Shown here: piece by piece, positions 23,142-31,535 of the stretch | Position numbering within the stretch: the first letter of the stretch is position 1 | Layout of the letters: each line of letters starts with the position of its first letter | DNA from: Candidatus Zixiibacteriota bacterium | Lineage (GTDB): Bacteria > Zixibacteria > MSB-5A5 > GN15 > JAAZOE01 | Assembly (NCBI GenBank): GCA_028700875.1 | Contig: JAQVRW010000001.1 | Location: forward strand, 1 to 31,535 | DNA: 31,535 nucleotides | Direction of reading: 5' to 3' | Translations under genes and position numbers: made by a program | The notes under the pieces: model-generated | Seen by the model: only the letters and a program-made list of their open reading frames with translations | The model's database searches: none | What the model was told of the DNA's origin: nothing

Positions 23142-25022
23142 TTACAGTTCGGCCTTCTTCGTCTTGTCGCCCGACATCAGCTTGGAATATTCCGCGTTAT
23201 TCTGAAGCAATTGTAAGGCCTTCTGGACATCCGGGTCGGTCTTCAGGATGACCTCCTCGTACAGCCCCGTTTGACCGAACAGCTTGGAAATCATGTCCCG
23301 CTTTATCGCCCGCTTGATATAATCTTTGGAGCGCTCGAAATCGGCGTCTTTCTCCTTGGCCACCATGGCGGCCATCGATTCCAACGGCGTAGTGAACTCC
23401 TGCTCCTTATTCTCGTCCTTGATCACTTCCTTCATCTTGTCCAGAGAAGCTTCGAGAGTCGACTTGTAGTCGAACTTCTTCTCCTTGAGGAAAGCCTTGA
23501 AATCTTCCAGTATCTCGTCGGTCACGACGAGATCGCGCCCTACCTCAGGATGATTGGACGTATACCGCACCGCGAAATCGAAAAACATCGACTGCCGTTC
23601 CAGGTTGATCTCTATCGGATTCCATTTTTCCTGATCCAGTTGAACGTCGGGGATGATCCCGCCGCCGCCGTAAACCACCCGGCCGCCGGTGGTCATGAAG
23701 ACTTCTTTCTTTTCGATATTCAGGGTGTCGGAGGTTGTATCCGGAGGCATTGATTCCCCGGTTTCCTCGTCGAACGCCATCGGCGACCCCTTCTTGTCAT
23801 GCTCCTGCTTCTGGATGCAGCGCCCCGAGGGGATATAATACTTGGCCGTGGTCAGCTTCAACGCTACGCCCTCATCGCCAGCGGGGAATATCTGCTGAAC
23901 CAGACCCTTGCCGTAGGTGGTCTGACCCATGATCAGGCCGCGATCCCAGTCCTGGATGGCGCCGGAGACGATCTCCGAGGCCGAGGCGGTGCCTTCGTCC
24001 ACCAGAATTATCAGCTTTCCATCGGGCATCAACGGTTCCTCGGTCGAGAAATAGCGCCGTTCGGAGTCTTCGGTGCGGCCGCGAGTATAAACCACCAGCT
24101 TGTCTTTATTCAGGAAGAGATTCGATGTTTCCACCGCCTGTTGCAGCAATCCGCCGCCGTTGGAGCGCAGGTCGAAAACCAGCCCGTCCAGAGTCCCTTT
24201 GTTCTTCAGGTCATTGATTGCGTCTTTCAATTCGGCGCCGGTTTCCTCGGCGAAACGGGACAGGCGGACGTAGCCGATATTCGTGCCGGGGAAATACCCG
24301 GCATAATTGACCGACTTCATCTCGATGACCGCCCGTTCGACGTCATAGTCGAGCAGGTCGGCCACCCCCTCGCGATGAATCTTCAGCTTGACGATCGTCC
24401 CGGCGGTCCCGCGCATCTGCTTGGCGGCATCCGCCGTGGTCATCTTATATGTCGATATACCGTTGATTTCCCAGATAACATCGCCCGCCTGAAGCCCCTT
24501 CTGGTACGCCGGCGTTCCCTCGATCGGCGAGACGATCCGAATATGGTCGTCGCGAGCGTCGATCTGCATCCCCAACCCCTCGTATTTCCCGTGGGTCGAT
24601 TCCATCAAGCGGTCGTAGGAGTCCTCTTCCATCAACACCGAAAACGGATCCAATTCCTGAAGCATGCCCCGGATGCCGGCATAGATCATCTTCTTGGAAT
24701 CGATATCCTCCATGTACCGGTTCTTGACCTGGTAGGCCATGTTGTCGAACAGCTTGATATACTTGAGCAGGGTTTCCCGGTTGTCGGGGGTTTCCTGGGG
24801 AGGTCTCAGGCCCTGTTGGCTCTCGGTGGCGTCTATGTTCATCGTGTCCGCCACCATGAGGCCGCGGACGCCGCCGAAATTGCTCTGCAGTTTGGTATAT
24901 AACGTTTCGGCCAGAGGATTGCTCGTCTGCTTCGCCACGCCCGATCCGGACAGCCATATCAGGCCGACGGCGAACACCGCCAGAGCAACCATTTCAAGAG
25001 CGACTTTTCTAAACAGCCTCAT
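23142..25022 (-). CDS. C-terminal processing peptidase, S41 family (CtpA/Prc-like)
   Basis: 626 residues. An N-terminal membrane anchor or signal (about 8-26) is followed by a helical region, a PDZ domain (about 145-220; the KYEGLGMQID start is typical), and the S41 protease domain. The catalytic dyad is Ser347 (EGTASASEIVSGA) and Lys372 (TYGKGLVQQ), spaced as in E. coli Tsp. A long Lys/Glu-rich C-terminal extension (about 470-626) goes beyond classical CtpA. It cleaves proteins at their C-termini in the periplasm. AGGAGGT shortly before the ATG fixes the start. Monocistronic, ending at the shared terminator. Confidence 0.9.
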   Translation of the reverse strand: MRLFRKVALEMVALAVFAVGLIWLSGSGVAKQTSNPLAETLYTKLQSNFGGVRGLMVADTMNIDATESQQGLRPPQETPDNRETLLKYIKLFDNMAYQVKNRYMEDIDSKKMIYAGIRGMLQELDPFSVLMEEDSYDRLMESTHGKYEGLGMQIDARDDHIRIVSPIEGTPAYQKGLQAGDVIWEINGISTYKMTTADAAKQMRGTAGTIVKLKIHREGVADLLDYDVERAVIEMKSVNYAGYFPGTNIGYVRLSRFAEETGAELKDAINDLKNKGTLDGLVFDLRSNGGGLLQQAVETSNLFLNKDKLVVYTRGRTEDSERRYFSTEEPLMPDGKLIILVDEGTASASEIVSGAIQDWDRGLIMGQTTYGKGLVQQIFPAGDEGVALKLTTAKYYIPSGRCIQKQEHDKKGSPMAFDEETGESMPPDTTSDTLNIEKKEVFMTTGGRVVYGGGGIIPDVQLDQEKWNPIEINLERQSMFFDFAVRYTSNHPEVGRDLVVTDEILEDFKAFLKEKKFDYKSTLEASLDKMKEVIKDENKEQEFTTPLESMAAMVAKEKDADFERSKDYIKRAIKRDMISKLFGQTGLYEEVILKTDPDVQKALQLLQNNAEYSKLMSGDKTKKAEL

Positions 25023-25424
25023 CTCTGACCTCCTAAGTAGTCGAACGAGCTGTGACTCAATCCCGTAACATACGATGTTGTCCTATATAGGGCAAAGCAA
25101 AAATATGACCCATATCGCCGCAACTCCATATTCGTTTAACGTCTTGGCCAATCAATTGGTTTCAGGATTTGAACAGATGTGATAATCAATTGCCGCCTCA
25201 CGAGTTCTCCGCCCGTTTCTGCCGCCTCCCGGAAGAATCGGCGGACAACAATTCCGAATTAAACCTCCGCAGGCGATTAGGCCCCTATGCAGGCGAATGC
25301 ATATTAGCCGTATGAGCGCACCGTTTTCGACCGGCCGGGCAATCTGTGAGGTTTTTGGGAAATCGAGGTAAAGAGACCGATGGCGGTTGACAGCCCCCGA
25401 TCCCGGCGATATTATCCTACCATC
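25023..25424. other. Intergenic region between divergent ctpA-like and HAD genes
   Basis: No convincing gene. The left part should hold the ctpA-like promoter; TATATA occurs about 65 bases before its ATG, but no matching -35 is clear. A short palindrome CCAATCAATTGG lies at 25148-25159. The right part up to 25424 is in frame with the HAD gene but lacks family similarity. Confidence 0.4.
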
Positions 25425-26084
25425 ATGACGAATGAAAACATCAGGATGGTCAGACATATCATCTTCGACCTCGATGGCACGCTGATCGATTCCTCTCTGG
25501 GGGTGGCCGATGCGGCCAATTATGCCCTGACCGTCATGGGTGAAAACCCCCGCTCGCTTGAGGAAATTGCCCGTTTTATCGGATATCCGCTGGAGGAGAT
25601 GTTCAAGACATTCACCGATGCCCCGCCGGATAAATTAAACGCCGCGTTTCAGGTCCGGGCCCGCCATTCGGTCGTCGCCTCTGCTACCGCCCTGCCGGGA
25701 GTTGCCTCGCTTTTGCCCGGCCTCCAGGCCGCTGGGTATCGGCTGGCCATTGCCACCACCAAGTTCAAGATTCACACCGAAGGAATCGTCCGCAAACTGG
25801 GCTGGGATGCCTATTTTGCAGCGCTGGCCTCCGGCGATGAGGTCGCGCGAGTCAAACCGGCTCCCGACATAATCGAACTGGCTCTCCGGCGGCTGGGGGC
25901 CGACCCCGATGACACCGTCATGATCGGCGACACGATCAATGATATCATTGCCGCCCGTGCGGCAGGCATCGCCAAAATCATTGCCGTGCAGTCGCCATTT
26001 GGCGCCGACAATATCGCGGCCTACAAGCCGGATCTGATGATCGCCCGGTTCTCCGATCTCAAAAAGGTTTTCAACCTGCCATGA
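25425..26084 (+). CDS. HAD-superfamily (type IA) phosphatase, phosphoglycolate-phosphatase-like
   Basis: About 219 residues. Motif I IFDLDGTLIDS (both Asp present), motif II Thr in IATTK, motif III Lys in VKPAPD and motif IV GDTINDI are intact. The helical cap lies between motifs I and II. The overall pattern is that of Gph/PpaX-type enzymes, which remove phosphate from small metabolites. ATG 25425 was taken; ATG 25446 would start just before motif I and is also possible. No strong Shine-Dalgarno sequence. Its TGA overlaps the ATG of the alkyltransferase gene (ATGA), so the two are coupled. Confidence 0.85.
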   Translation: MTNENIRMVRHIIFDLDGTLIDSSLGVADAANYALTVMGENPRSLEEIARFIGYPLEEMFKTFTDAPPDKLNAAFQVRARHSVVASATALPGVASLLPGLQAAGYRLAIATTKFKIHTEGIVRKLGWDAYFAALASGDEVARVKPAPDIIELALRRLGADPDDTVMIGDTINDIIAARAAGIAKIIAVQSPFGADNIAAYKPDLMIARFSDLKKVFNLP

Positions 26085-26584
26085 TAAAGCTTCATGAACA
26101 TGCTTTTTCTTCCGCCATCGGGACGATCACGTTGTTGTCCTCTCCTGCTGGGATATGTTATGTCCATTTCGGAGGGGAGCCGGGGAAGGTGTATCGGGCG
26201 TTCATCCATAGACATTTTCCGGGGGCGTCGGTCGAGCGCGGGGGAGAGAGCAATGATGAAGCGGCCCGTCAGATTCTGGCCTACCTCGACGGCAAACTGA
26301 CCGAGTTCACCGTGCCGCTCGATCTGAAAACGACTCCCTTCTATGCCAAAGTCCTGGCCGAGGTGAAACGGATTCCCTATGGAAAAACCAAGACCTACGG
26401 CGAAATCGCCGTTGCTCTGGGCAAACCGGGAGCATCCCGCGCGGTGGGCGGGGCCAACGCCTCCAATCCAATACCGTTGTTTATCCCCTGTCATAGGGTC
26501 ATAGCCTCCGACGGTCTATGCGGATACGCCTTCGGCCTGCCAACCAAGATCAAGCTTCTCCGCCTGGAGGGAGTGGCGGTTTGA
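26081..26584 (+). CDS. ogt: Methylated-DNA--protein-cysteine methyltransferase (Ogt type)
   Basis: 167 residues. The alkyl-accepting Cys137 is in IPCHRV. The helix-turn-helix and Asn hinge segment (TPFYAKVLAEVKRIPYGKTKTYGEIA, then ASRAVGGANASNP) and the late YAFGLPTK.KLLRLEG motif are typical. It removes O6-alkyl groups from guanine irreversibly onto Cys137. The N-terminal half is the short Ogt form without an Ada metal domain. It overlaps the HAD gene by four bases. Followed by about 150 noncoding bases with a hairpin at 26615-26632. Confidence 0.95.
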   Translation: MIKLHEHAFSSAIGTITLLSSPAGICYVHFGGEPGKVYRAFIHRHFPGASVERGGESNDEAARQILAYLDGKLTEFTVPLDLKTTPFYAKVLAEVKRIPYGKTKTYGEIAVALGKPGASRAVGGANASNPIPLFIPCHRVIASDGLCGYAFGLPTKIKLLRLEGVAV

Positions 26585-26614
26585 TTTCGTGATTGCCATA
26601 GAGATGGCTTGAGA

Positions 26615-26632
26615 CCCGGACGAACGTCCGGG
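26615..26632. repeat. Short perfect palindrome
   Basis: CCCGGACG/CGTCCGGG with a two-base loop, between ogt and the next gene. Related in its GGACG..CGTCC core to the hairpin at 9246-9263, so probably a dispersed REP-like unit. No T-run. Confidence 0.5.
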
Positions 26633-26736
26633 CCAACAGTCATACTCCCAGGGCTCAGGAACCGCCGACAAGCGAAAAAACTGTTTGTACGGGTGTTGAA
26701 CCCTCTCTACCTTTCCCGGCAACAGGGGTTGGCGCA

Positions 26737-27114
26737 ATGACCATAAATCTGTATGCGGCCTGGGTTGCTTTTCTGTTGGGCAGTCTGGCCGGGGCTATCA
26801 CGGGGCTTTTCTTTCACGGCGAAATCTGGCTAGGAGGGTATGGCTCCTGGCGACGGCGCATGACCCGCCTAGGTCATATTGCTTTCTTCGGACTGGGGTT
26901 GATTAACCTCGCTTTCGCGCTTACGATCAACGTATTTCATATTGAATCAGAGGTGACTCTTCCGTCAATTCTGCTGGTGATCGGCGCGGCGACGATGCCT
27001 TTGGTTTGCTATCTGTCGGCATTCAAAGCCTCGTTTCGACATCTGTTTTTCATCCCGGCGCTGGCCACGATCGGCGGAATCGCGGCGTTTTTATGGAGGA
27101 TATTGCTCTTATGA
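26737..27114 (+). CDS. Small four-helix membrane protein upstream of the radical SAM gene
   Basis: 125 residues with four hydrophobic segments (about 5-26, 44-66, 74-94, 100-122) and an Arg-rich loop (GSWRRRM) after the first, which suggests that loop is cytoplasmic. No family is recognised. AGGGG precedes the ATG by several bases. Its TGA overlaps the start of the radical SAM gene (ATGA), so the two proteins are made together. A role in handling a membrane or lipid substrate of the enzyme is plausible but not shown. Confidence 0.75.
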   Translation: MTINLYAAWVAFLLGSLAGAITGLFFHGEIWLGGYGSWRRRMTRLGHIAFFGLGLINLAFALTINVFHIESEVTLPSILLVIGAATMPLVCYLSAFKASFRHLFFIPALATIGGIAAFLWRILLL

Positions 27115-28439
27115 AAATAGCCTTGATCGCCATGAGCGGGATTCGGGTCTGCGACGCCGAACTCCTTCGCCTCGGGCTGACATTGCCCGGCTTCGTCGAG
27201 CGAAGCAAGACCATCGCCTCCCTGCCGAGTCTGGGCCTGTTGACTCTGGCAGCCCTGACTCCCGCGAAACACAACGTCCAATACATCGAAATCCCCAACC
27301 TCTCCGAAATCGACGGCATCCCCATGAAGTGCGATTTGGCAGCTATTTCCAGCTACACCGCGCAGATTGGCGAGGCGTATGAACTGGCGGGACGCTACCG
27401 CGCCGCCGGGATTCCCGTCGTCATGGGGGGGCCGCATGTTACCGCCCTGCCCAAAGAGGCGGCCGAATACTGTGACGCCGTGGTCATTGGGGAGGGTGAA
27501 CCGGTTTGGCCGGGCCTGCTGGACGATGTCAAAAAACATCGCCTGAAAGATACCTATGACGCCCGGCCGTATGACTACGATCTGGCCGATTCTCCCATCC
27601 CGGCCTTCGGACTGCTCGATATCGACAAATACAACCGCCTGACCGTCCAAACCAGCCGGGGATGTCCGCATAAGTGCGAGTTCTGCGCGGGCTCAATCCT
27701 TCTGACCGATAAATATAAACAAAAGCCGGCGAAGAAGGTCATCGCCGAGATCGACCGTATCCTCGAGATATGGAAACATCCCTTTATCGAATTCGCCGAT
27801 GACAATTCGTTCGTGAACAAGGCCTATTGGAAGGAACTGCTGACCGCACTCAGGGGAAAAAAGTTCCGATGGTTCGCCGAGACCGACCTGTCGATCAGCG
27901 AGGACGAGGCCCTGCTGGAATTGATGCGTCAAAGCGGATGCGCCCAGGTGTTGATCGGTCTCGAAAGCCCGATCGAAACCGGTCTTACGGGCCTGGAGAT
28001 ACGGAGCGACTGGAAACGCAAAAGATTCCCGCACTACAAAGACGCCATCCGGGCCATCCAGTCGCACGGTATAGCCGTGAACGGTTGCTTCGTCATCGGC
28101 TTGGACGGCCATACCCCGGCGATTTTCGACCAGATATCCGATTTCGTCCGGGCCGCCGAGTTGTACGAAGTCCAGGTGACGATTCAAACCGCGTTCCCCG
28201 GCACGCCGCTGTATGACCGGCTGGAAAAAGAGGGACGAATTCTGGAACCGGCGAATTGGAATAAATGCACGCTATTTGATGTCAACTACCGTCCGTCCGG
28301 CATGAGCGCAAAAGAACTGACCGACGGGTTTCGCAATTTCGTGGTCAAGCTGTACGGAGACGAATTCACCTCCTGGAGGCGCAACACGTTCAAGAACTAT
28401 CTCCGGAAACACAGTCAGGAGAGGGGAATATTATCGTGA
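27111..28439 (+). CDS. B12-binding-domain radical SAM enzyme
   Basis: About 442 residues. The N-terminal Rossmann-like cobalamin-binding-type domain (about 1-150) ends in VMGGPHVTALPKEAAEY.DAVVIGEGE, which is typical of the BchE/hopanoid-modifying group. The radical SAM core follows with Cys185, Cys189 and Cys192 (GCPHKCEFC). The classical DxHxxG cobalamin motif is not visible, so base-off B12 binding may be altered or absent. ATG 27111 was chosen for the GGAGG ten bases upstream and the overlap with the previous stop. It is sandwiched between two small membrane proteins that overlap it by four bases on each side. Substrate unknown. Confidence 0.85.
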   Translation: MKIALIAMSGIRVCDAELLRLGLTLPGFVERSKTIASLPSLGLLTLAALTPAKHNVQYIEIPNLSEIDGIPMKCDLAAISSYTAQIGEAYELAGRYRAAGIPVVMGGPHVTALPKEAAEYCDAVVIGEGEPVWPGLLDDVKKHRLKDTYDARPYDYDLADSPIPAFGLLDIDKYNRLTVQTSRGCPHKCEFCAGSILLTDKYKQKPAKKVIAEIDRILEIWKHPFIEFADDNSFVNKAYWKELLTALRGKKFRWFAETDLSISEDEALLELMRQSGCAQVLIGLESPIETGLTGLEIRSDWKRKRFPHYKDAIRAIQSHGIAVNGCFVIGLDGHTPAIFDQISDFVRAAELYEVQVTIQTAFPGTPLYDRLEKEGRILEPANWNKCTLFDVNYRPSGMSAKELTDGFRNFVVKLYGDEFTSWRRNTFKNYLRKHSQERGILS

Positions 28440-28837
28440 AAAGCACACGCGCCATTTTCTGGCTTTTCGTCGTCGCCGCGCTGTACGACGGGGTACTGGG
28501 GATCGTCTTCCTGCTGGCTGGCGGTGATGTGTTCGCGTGGTATGGCGTCACGCCTCCGAACCATTTCGGGTATGTCCAATTTCCGGGCGCGCTGTTAATC
28601 GTGTTCGGCCTGATGTTTCTGGCGGTGGCGAGGAACCCCGTCGCCAACCGCAACCTGATCCCATATGGGATCCTGTTGAAGATATCGTATTGCGGGGTGG
28701 TGTTCTATTACTGGTTTCGGACCGGCCTTCCGAATATGTGGAAACCTTTCGCCGTTTTCGATCTGGTGTTCCTGGTCTTGTTCATATGGGCGTATACCGC
28801 GCTTGGAAAGGTCGAGGCAGTGACGCCCGAGCAATAG
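28436..28837 (+). CDS. Small four-helix membrane protein downstream of the radical SAM gene
   Basis: 133 residues with hydrophobic segments at about 6-29, 47-66, 76-92 and 100-120. The start is GTG, overlapping the radical SAM stop (GTGA), so translation is coupled. Aromatic residues cluster in the loops (WYGVTPPNHFGY). I do not recognise a named family, though small DoxX-like or similar four-helix proteins have this size and shape. The transcript ends 30 bases later at a strong hairpin. Confidence 0.75.
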   Translation: MKSTRAIFWLFVVAALYDGVLGIVFLLAGGDVFAWYGVTPPNHFGYVQFPGALLIVFGLMFLAVARNPVANRNLIPYGILLKISYCGVVFYYWFRTGLPNMWKPFAVFDLVFLVLFIWAYTALGKVEAVTPEQ

Positions 28838-28862
28838 AGAGGCTTTCGTTTTAATCAAAAAG

Positions 28863-28892
28863 AAAAAGCCCGCCGTGGGCGGGCTTTTCTTA
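28863..28892. terminator. Bidirectional rho-independent terminator
   Basis: Stem GCCCGCC/GGCGGGC (28868-28874/28878-28884) with a GTG loop, AAAAA on the left and TTTTCTT on the right. It lies between the convergent membrane protein and subtilase genes. Confidence 0.9.
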
Positions 28893-28912
28893 GAGCAAAT
28901 ATTTGGTCGGGT

Positions 28913-31255
28913 CTACCAGCCGGCCGGGGCCGGGCCGCCTCGGAATATGTAAGCGACCAGGTAAATGGCATCGCCGACATCGATGTTCGTATCCGAATTG
29001 GCGTCGCCCGCCTCGACAGTCGCCGGAGCCGGGCCGCTTCGGAATACATAGCCGATAATAAACACAGCATCGCCGATCGTGATCCGGCCGTCGCCATTGG
29101 CGTCGCCCCGTTTCGCCCCCGCGATGACCACCGCTCCGCCCCGCACCGTCGGGACATAATTCAGGGCTGTACTGAACAACCGCAGGCCATTGCCGCTGAC
29201 CGTCGCGGTGTCCAGAAGCGTAGTCATGCCGGTTTGGGCATACGAATCGGTCGATAGGAAGAAACGCAAAACCGGGCCACTGCCGGGGGCCAGAGGAGTC
29301 CCTGAGTTGGTCAGCCGGATGACCATCTGTTCGTTGTCGCCCGATTGCGCAATCACCGCCGTCGCGAACCCGTCGGTTCTTGTCCCGGCGACAGAGAAGG
29401 AATCAAAATTGAGCATCATCCCTTCGGAGAAATCGAAAGGAATATCGAGCATGTTCAGGCTTTGGGAGTTGAACAGGTTCACGTCACAAATGGCTTGCTC
29501 TCCGGCATTGACCGTATCGCTGGAATAGGTAAGCGTATCGGCCAGGGCCACGACGAAGTTGGCCGCCGTATCGAGGATGGTCCATCCATCCGATACGGCT
29601 CTGAAGGTGACGGTATAGGCGCCCGGAGTGAGATAGGCATGCGTAGGATTCTGAGTGAAGGCCGAGTCGCCGTCCCCGAACGACCATATCCAATCGGCCG
29701 TGGGGACATAGGAGCTGTCGGTAAACGATACCGTCAACGGTGCCTGGCCTATTCTGTTAACGGCCGTTATATTCGCGCCCCACTTGAGCGCGGCGGCGAG
29801 ATTGAGGATTCCCCAGCCATAGGTGTTGTCGGGGGTGGAGGCCCTGCTTCCGGTTTGCATGAAGGCCAGCCGGACCTGCTGCGGCGTCAAATTCGGACGA
29901 GCCGACAACAGGACCGCGGCGCATCCGCCGATCAACGGCGTCGATAACGAGGTGCCGTTTACATATGAGTAACTGTTGGTCCCTCCGGACGAGGCGCAAT
30001 AGGTCGAGACCCCCTGTGCGCAGATTTCCGGTTTCATCCGGCCGTCATAGGTCGGGCCGCGGGAGGAGAAACTGGCGATCGTGCCGGTGGAGCTGACGGC
30101 GCCGCAGGAAACGATCTCGTAGGCATCGGCCGGAGCGATGAGCGTTCCCGCACTGGGGCCTTCGTTGCCCATGGAGTTGCAGACGACGATGCCGTAGGCG
30201 GTGGCGACGTTGGCGGCGACGGTCGTCACGGCCGTCTGGCCGTCGAAATCGGCATAGGTATACCAGTCGCTGTAACCGAGGGAAGAGGAGATGACGTCGG
30301 CGCCGAGAGAATCGGCCCATTCGACCGCCGCGGCCCAGTTGTCTTCTTCCACCGCTGTCTCAGAGCGGACATCCTCGGTCTTGGCCAGAACGAACGAGGC
30401 GCCATAGGCCGGACCATACAGCGTGCCTGATTTGGCGCCGCCGAGGGTGGACCAGGTGTAGGTGCCGTGGTTCCACTGCGAGGAAACATCGGCGGCCTCG
30501 TTGGCCGTCTCATAGTCACCGAAGATGAAGTCGTATTCGGCCAGGACCCGGCCGCTGCTTATCGCATTGGCGAATGATTCATGGTCTTTGCGAAACCCGG
30601 TATCGAACATGGCCACGATGGTGCCGGCGCCGGTGAATCCGCGTTCATGCGCCTCAATGACGTGAATCTGGGTCAACTGGCCCAGCGAGGAGCCGTAGTC
30701 CAAAAGCGACTTTTCTGCCGTCGCCAGACTTGGTTCATATGGGGCCCCAAGTTCCGCCTCCGGTTCAGTCGGCCGGACGAAAGTCGCCACGGGGCGGACC
30801 CGCGCGACAAAAAACAGGTTGTTAACGGCGTCGATCTGATCCACCGGGAGTTGGAAACTGGCGGCATTGAGCCAGCGGGAAATCCGCCGCACCTGTCCGC
30901 CCAAAGCCTCCACTTCCTTAATATATCCGTCATACACCGGCAGGTCGCCGAAAGTAGTCTGATTCAAGCCCATCTTCACCCGCCTGGCCAGGGCTTTCCC
31001 GGTCAGGTTGATCGAGGCGGCCGCGCGGTCGAAGGCGCCTTTGTCGGTCACATTCTTGTCGGTGAAGAAAACCCAGACCTTGACCTTGCCCTCGATGGCG
31101 CGGGGTTGCAGGTACGTCTTCACCATTTCGATCCGGCTGTCGGTTTCTTTGGGGGAGAAACCGGGCAGCGATCGGAGCGCATCCTCGGCGGCGAAAAGGG
31201 GACTGCTCAATATGAGGGTGGAAATAATCAAAGAAGTCAAACGGCGCGTTGTCAT
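28913..31255 (-). CDS. Secreted subtilisin-like serine protease with PKD, cohesin-like and dockerin modules
   Basis: About 780 residues. A signal peptide (about 1-22) is followed by a propeptide-like region (to about 190) and an S8 peptidase domain with Asp218 (VAMFDTGF), His263 (NHGTYTW) and Ser436 (NGTSLSTP). The oxyanion Asn lies in SMGNEG. The usual HGTH is HGTY, so the second His is missing, but the triad is complete. Then come a PKD-like domain (about 505-560, WSFGDGDSAF..NPTHAY), a cohesin-like beta domain (about 575-700) and two dockerin-like EF-hand repeats at the C-terminus (GDANGDG..GDAV, GDANSDT..GDAI). ATG 31255 was chosen because it opens onto the signal peptide. It is exported and probably surface-bound or part of a complex. 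Confidence 0.9.
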   Translation of the reverse strand: MTTRRLTSLIISTLILSSPLFAAEDALRSLPGFSPKETDSRIEMVKTYLQPRAIEGKVKVWVFFTDKNVTDKGAFDRAAASINLTGKALARRVKMGLNQTTFGDLPVYDGYIKEVEALGGQVRRISRWLNAASFQLPVDQIDAVNNLFFVARVRPVATFVRPTEPEAELGAPYEPSLATAEKSLLDYGSSLGQLTQIHVIEAHERGFTGAGTIVAMFDTGFRKDHESFANAISSGRVLAEYDFIFGDYETANEAADVSSQWNHGTYTWSTLGGAKSGTLYGPAYGASFVLAKTEDVRSETAVEEDNWAAAVEWADSLGADVISSSLGYSDWYTYADFDGQTAVTTVAANVATAYGIVVCNSMGNEGPSAGTLIAPADAYEIVSCGAVSSTGTIASFSSRGPTYDGRMKPEICAQGVSTYCASSGGTNSYSYVNGTSLSTPLIGGCAAVLLSARPNLTPQQVRLAFMQTGSRASTPDNTYGWGILNLAAALKWGANITAVNRIGQAPLTVSFTDSSYVPTADWIWSFGDGDSAFTQNPTHAYLTPGAYTVTFRAVSDGWTILDTAANFVVALADTLTYSSDTVNAGEQAICDVNLFNSQSLNMLDIPFDFSEGMMLNFDSFSVAGTRTDGFATAVIAQSGDNEQMVIRLTNSGTPLAPGSGPVLRFFLSTDSYAQTGMTTLLDTATVSGNGLRLFSTALNYVPTVRGGAVVIAGAKRGDANGDGRITIGDAVFIIGYVFRSGPAPATVEAGDANSDTNIDVGDAIYLVAYIFRGGPAPAGW

Positions 31256-31535
31256 GACAGGCTCATCCTTATTGTTAAACCCAAAGGGCAGACGCAAAGT
31301 ATCCCTATACTGTCAAAGGTACCTTCAATCCCGGTTTTGTCAACCCATTAATAATCGCCCATATATCGAAAACCATCAATAGATGGGGAAATGTTCCCAT
31401 ACCGTTCGATAGTTTTGCCCATGGCTGTCCCGGCCCGAAAACTTCCGGCCGCCTTCTTTTTCCGTTGTCGCGCAACGGGATCCCGGTCCGGAACCGGCCG
31501 GGCGATTTTTGCCGGGGCGATGGCATCATGATTGC

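Noticed and set aside
23799..24902. Long open frame on the plus strand (367 codons)
   Set aside because: It lies antisense to the CtpA-like protease, whose catalytic motifs are intact; high GC favours long shadow frames. Its composition is His/Arg/Gly-rich without a recognisable domain.
31256..31535. Minus-strand frame of 74 codons at the right edge
   Set aside because: Pro/Arg-rich, no start context and no family resemblance; it is probably the upstream region of the subtilase gene.
1..31535. CRISPR array or recognisable insertion-sequence transposase
   Set aside because: No regularly spaced direct repeats and no transposase-like protein were found on either strand.

Overview
This window joins two unlike stretches of DNA. 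Bases 1 to about 8,970 are AT-richer and look like one end of a genomic island. It carries a tyrosine recombinase whose gene sits beside the 3' end of a tRNA-Arg(TCT), the classical arrangement for tRNA-targeted integration. From the tRNA to the right edge the DNA is GC-rich, densely packed bacterial chromosome. The host is probably a Gram-negative-type candidate phylum close to Zixibacteria. This is inferred from the tandem dockerin-like repeats (GDANGDG...GDAV...GGPAP style) of the secreted subtilase at the right end, the lipoprotein and signal-peptide proteins, and the dispersed TGAGCGAAGCGAAG-type repeat. I cannot confirm it without a search.

Island (1-8,966): two convergent genes of unknown function lie at the left edge. 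Next comes a divergent cluster. Leftward from a strong promoter run a thymidylate-kinase-like P-loop kinase and an IDI/YfcD-like Nudix hydrolase. Rightward run five closely spaced genes: a HAD-IIA phosphatase, a flavin-reductase-like split-barrel protein, a RuBisCO-like protein, a small membrane protein, and a large protein that resembles BshC-type (HUP-fold) ligases and carries a zinc ribbon. The RuBisCO-like protein has lost the carbamylated lysine, the loop-6 lysine and the catalytic histidine, so it cannot be a carboxylase. The set looks like an undescribed biosynthetic pathway carried on a mobile element: an RLP with a phosphatase recalls the MtnW/MtnX enolase-phosphatase pair, and a BshC-like enzyme suggests amino-acid attachment. 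This is the best candidate for a new system here.

Chromosome: after the tRNA comes a self-contained unit of promoter, hairpins, a 41-residue Cys-rich peptide with an excellent ribosome site, and a terminator. Then follow a duplicated-domain envelope protein, a KimA/APC-type potassium transporter, an RlmI-like rRNA methyltransferase, tRNA-Pro(TGG), and a leftward operon smpB-amidase-murI-unknown-rdgB with overlapping stops and starts. A rightward series holds a nitrilase-family amidohydrolase, a single-domain response regulator, rlmN, a secreted unknown and a lipoprotein, ending at a bidirectional terminator that faces a CtpA-type protease. A second rightward series holds a HAD phosphatase, an Ogt alkyltransferase, and a B12-binding radical SAM enzyme sandwiched between two small membrane proteins. 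It ends at another bidirectional terminator that faces a secreted subtilase with PKD, cohesin-like and dockerin modules.

The chromosomal part is mostly housekeeping: peptidoglycan turnover, ribosome rescue and rRNA methylation, nucleotide sanitation, and envelope proteolysis.
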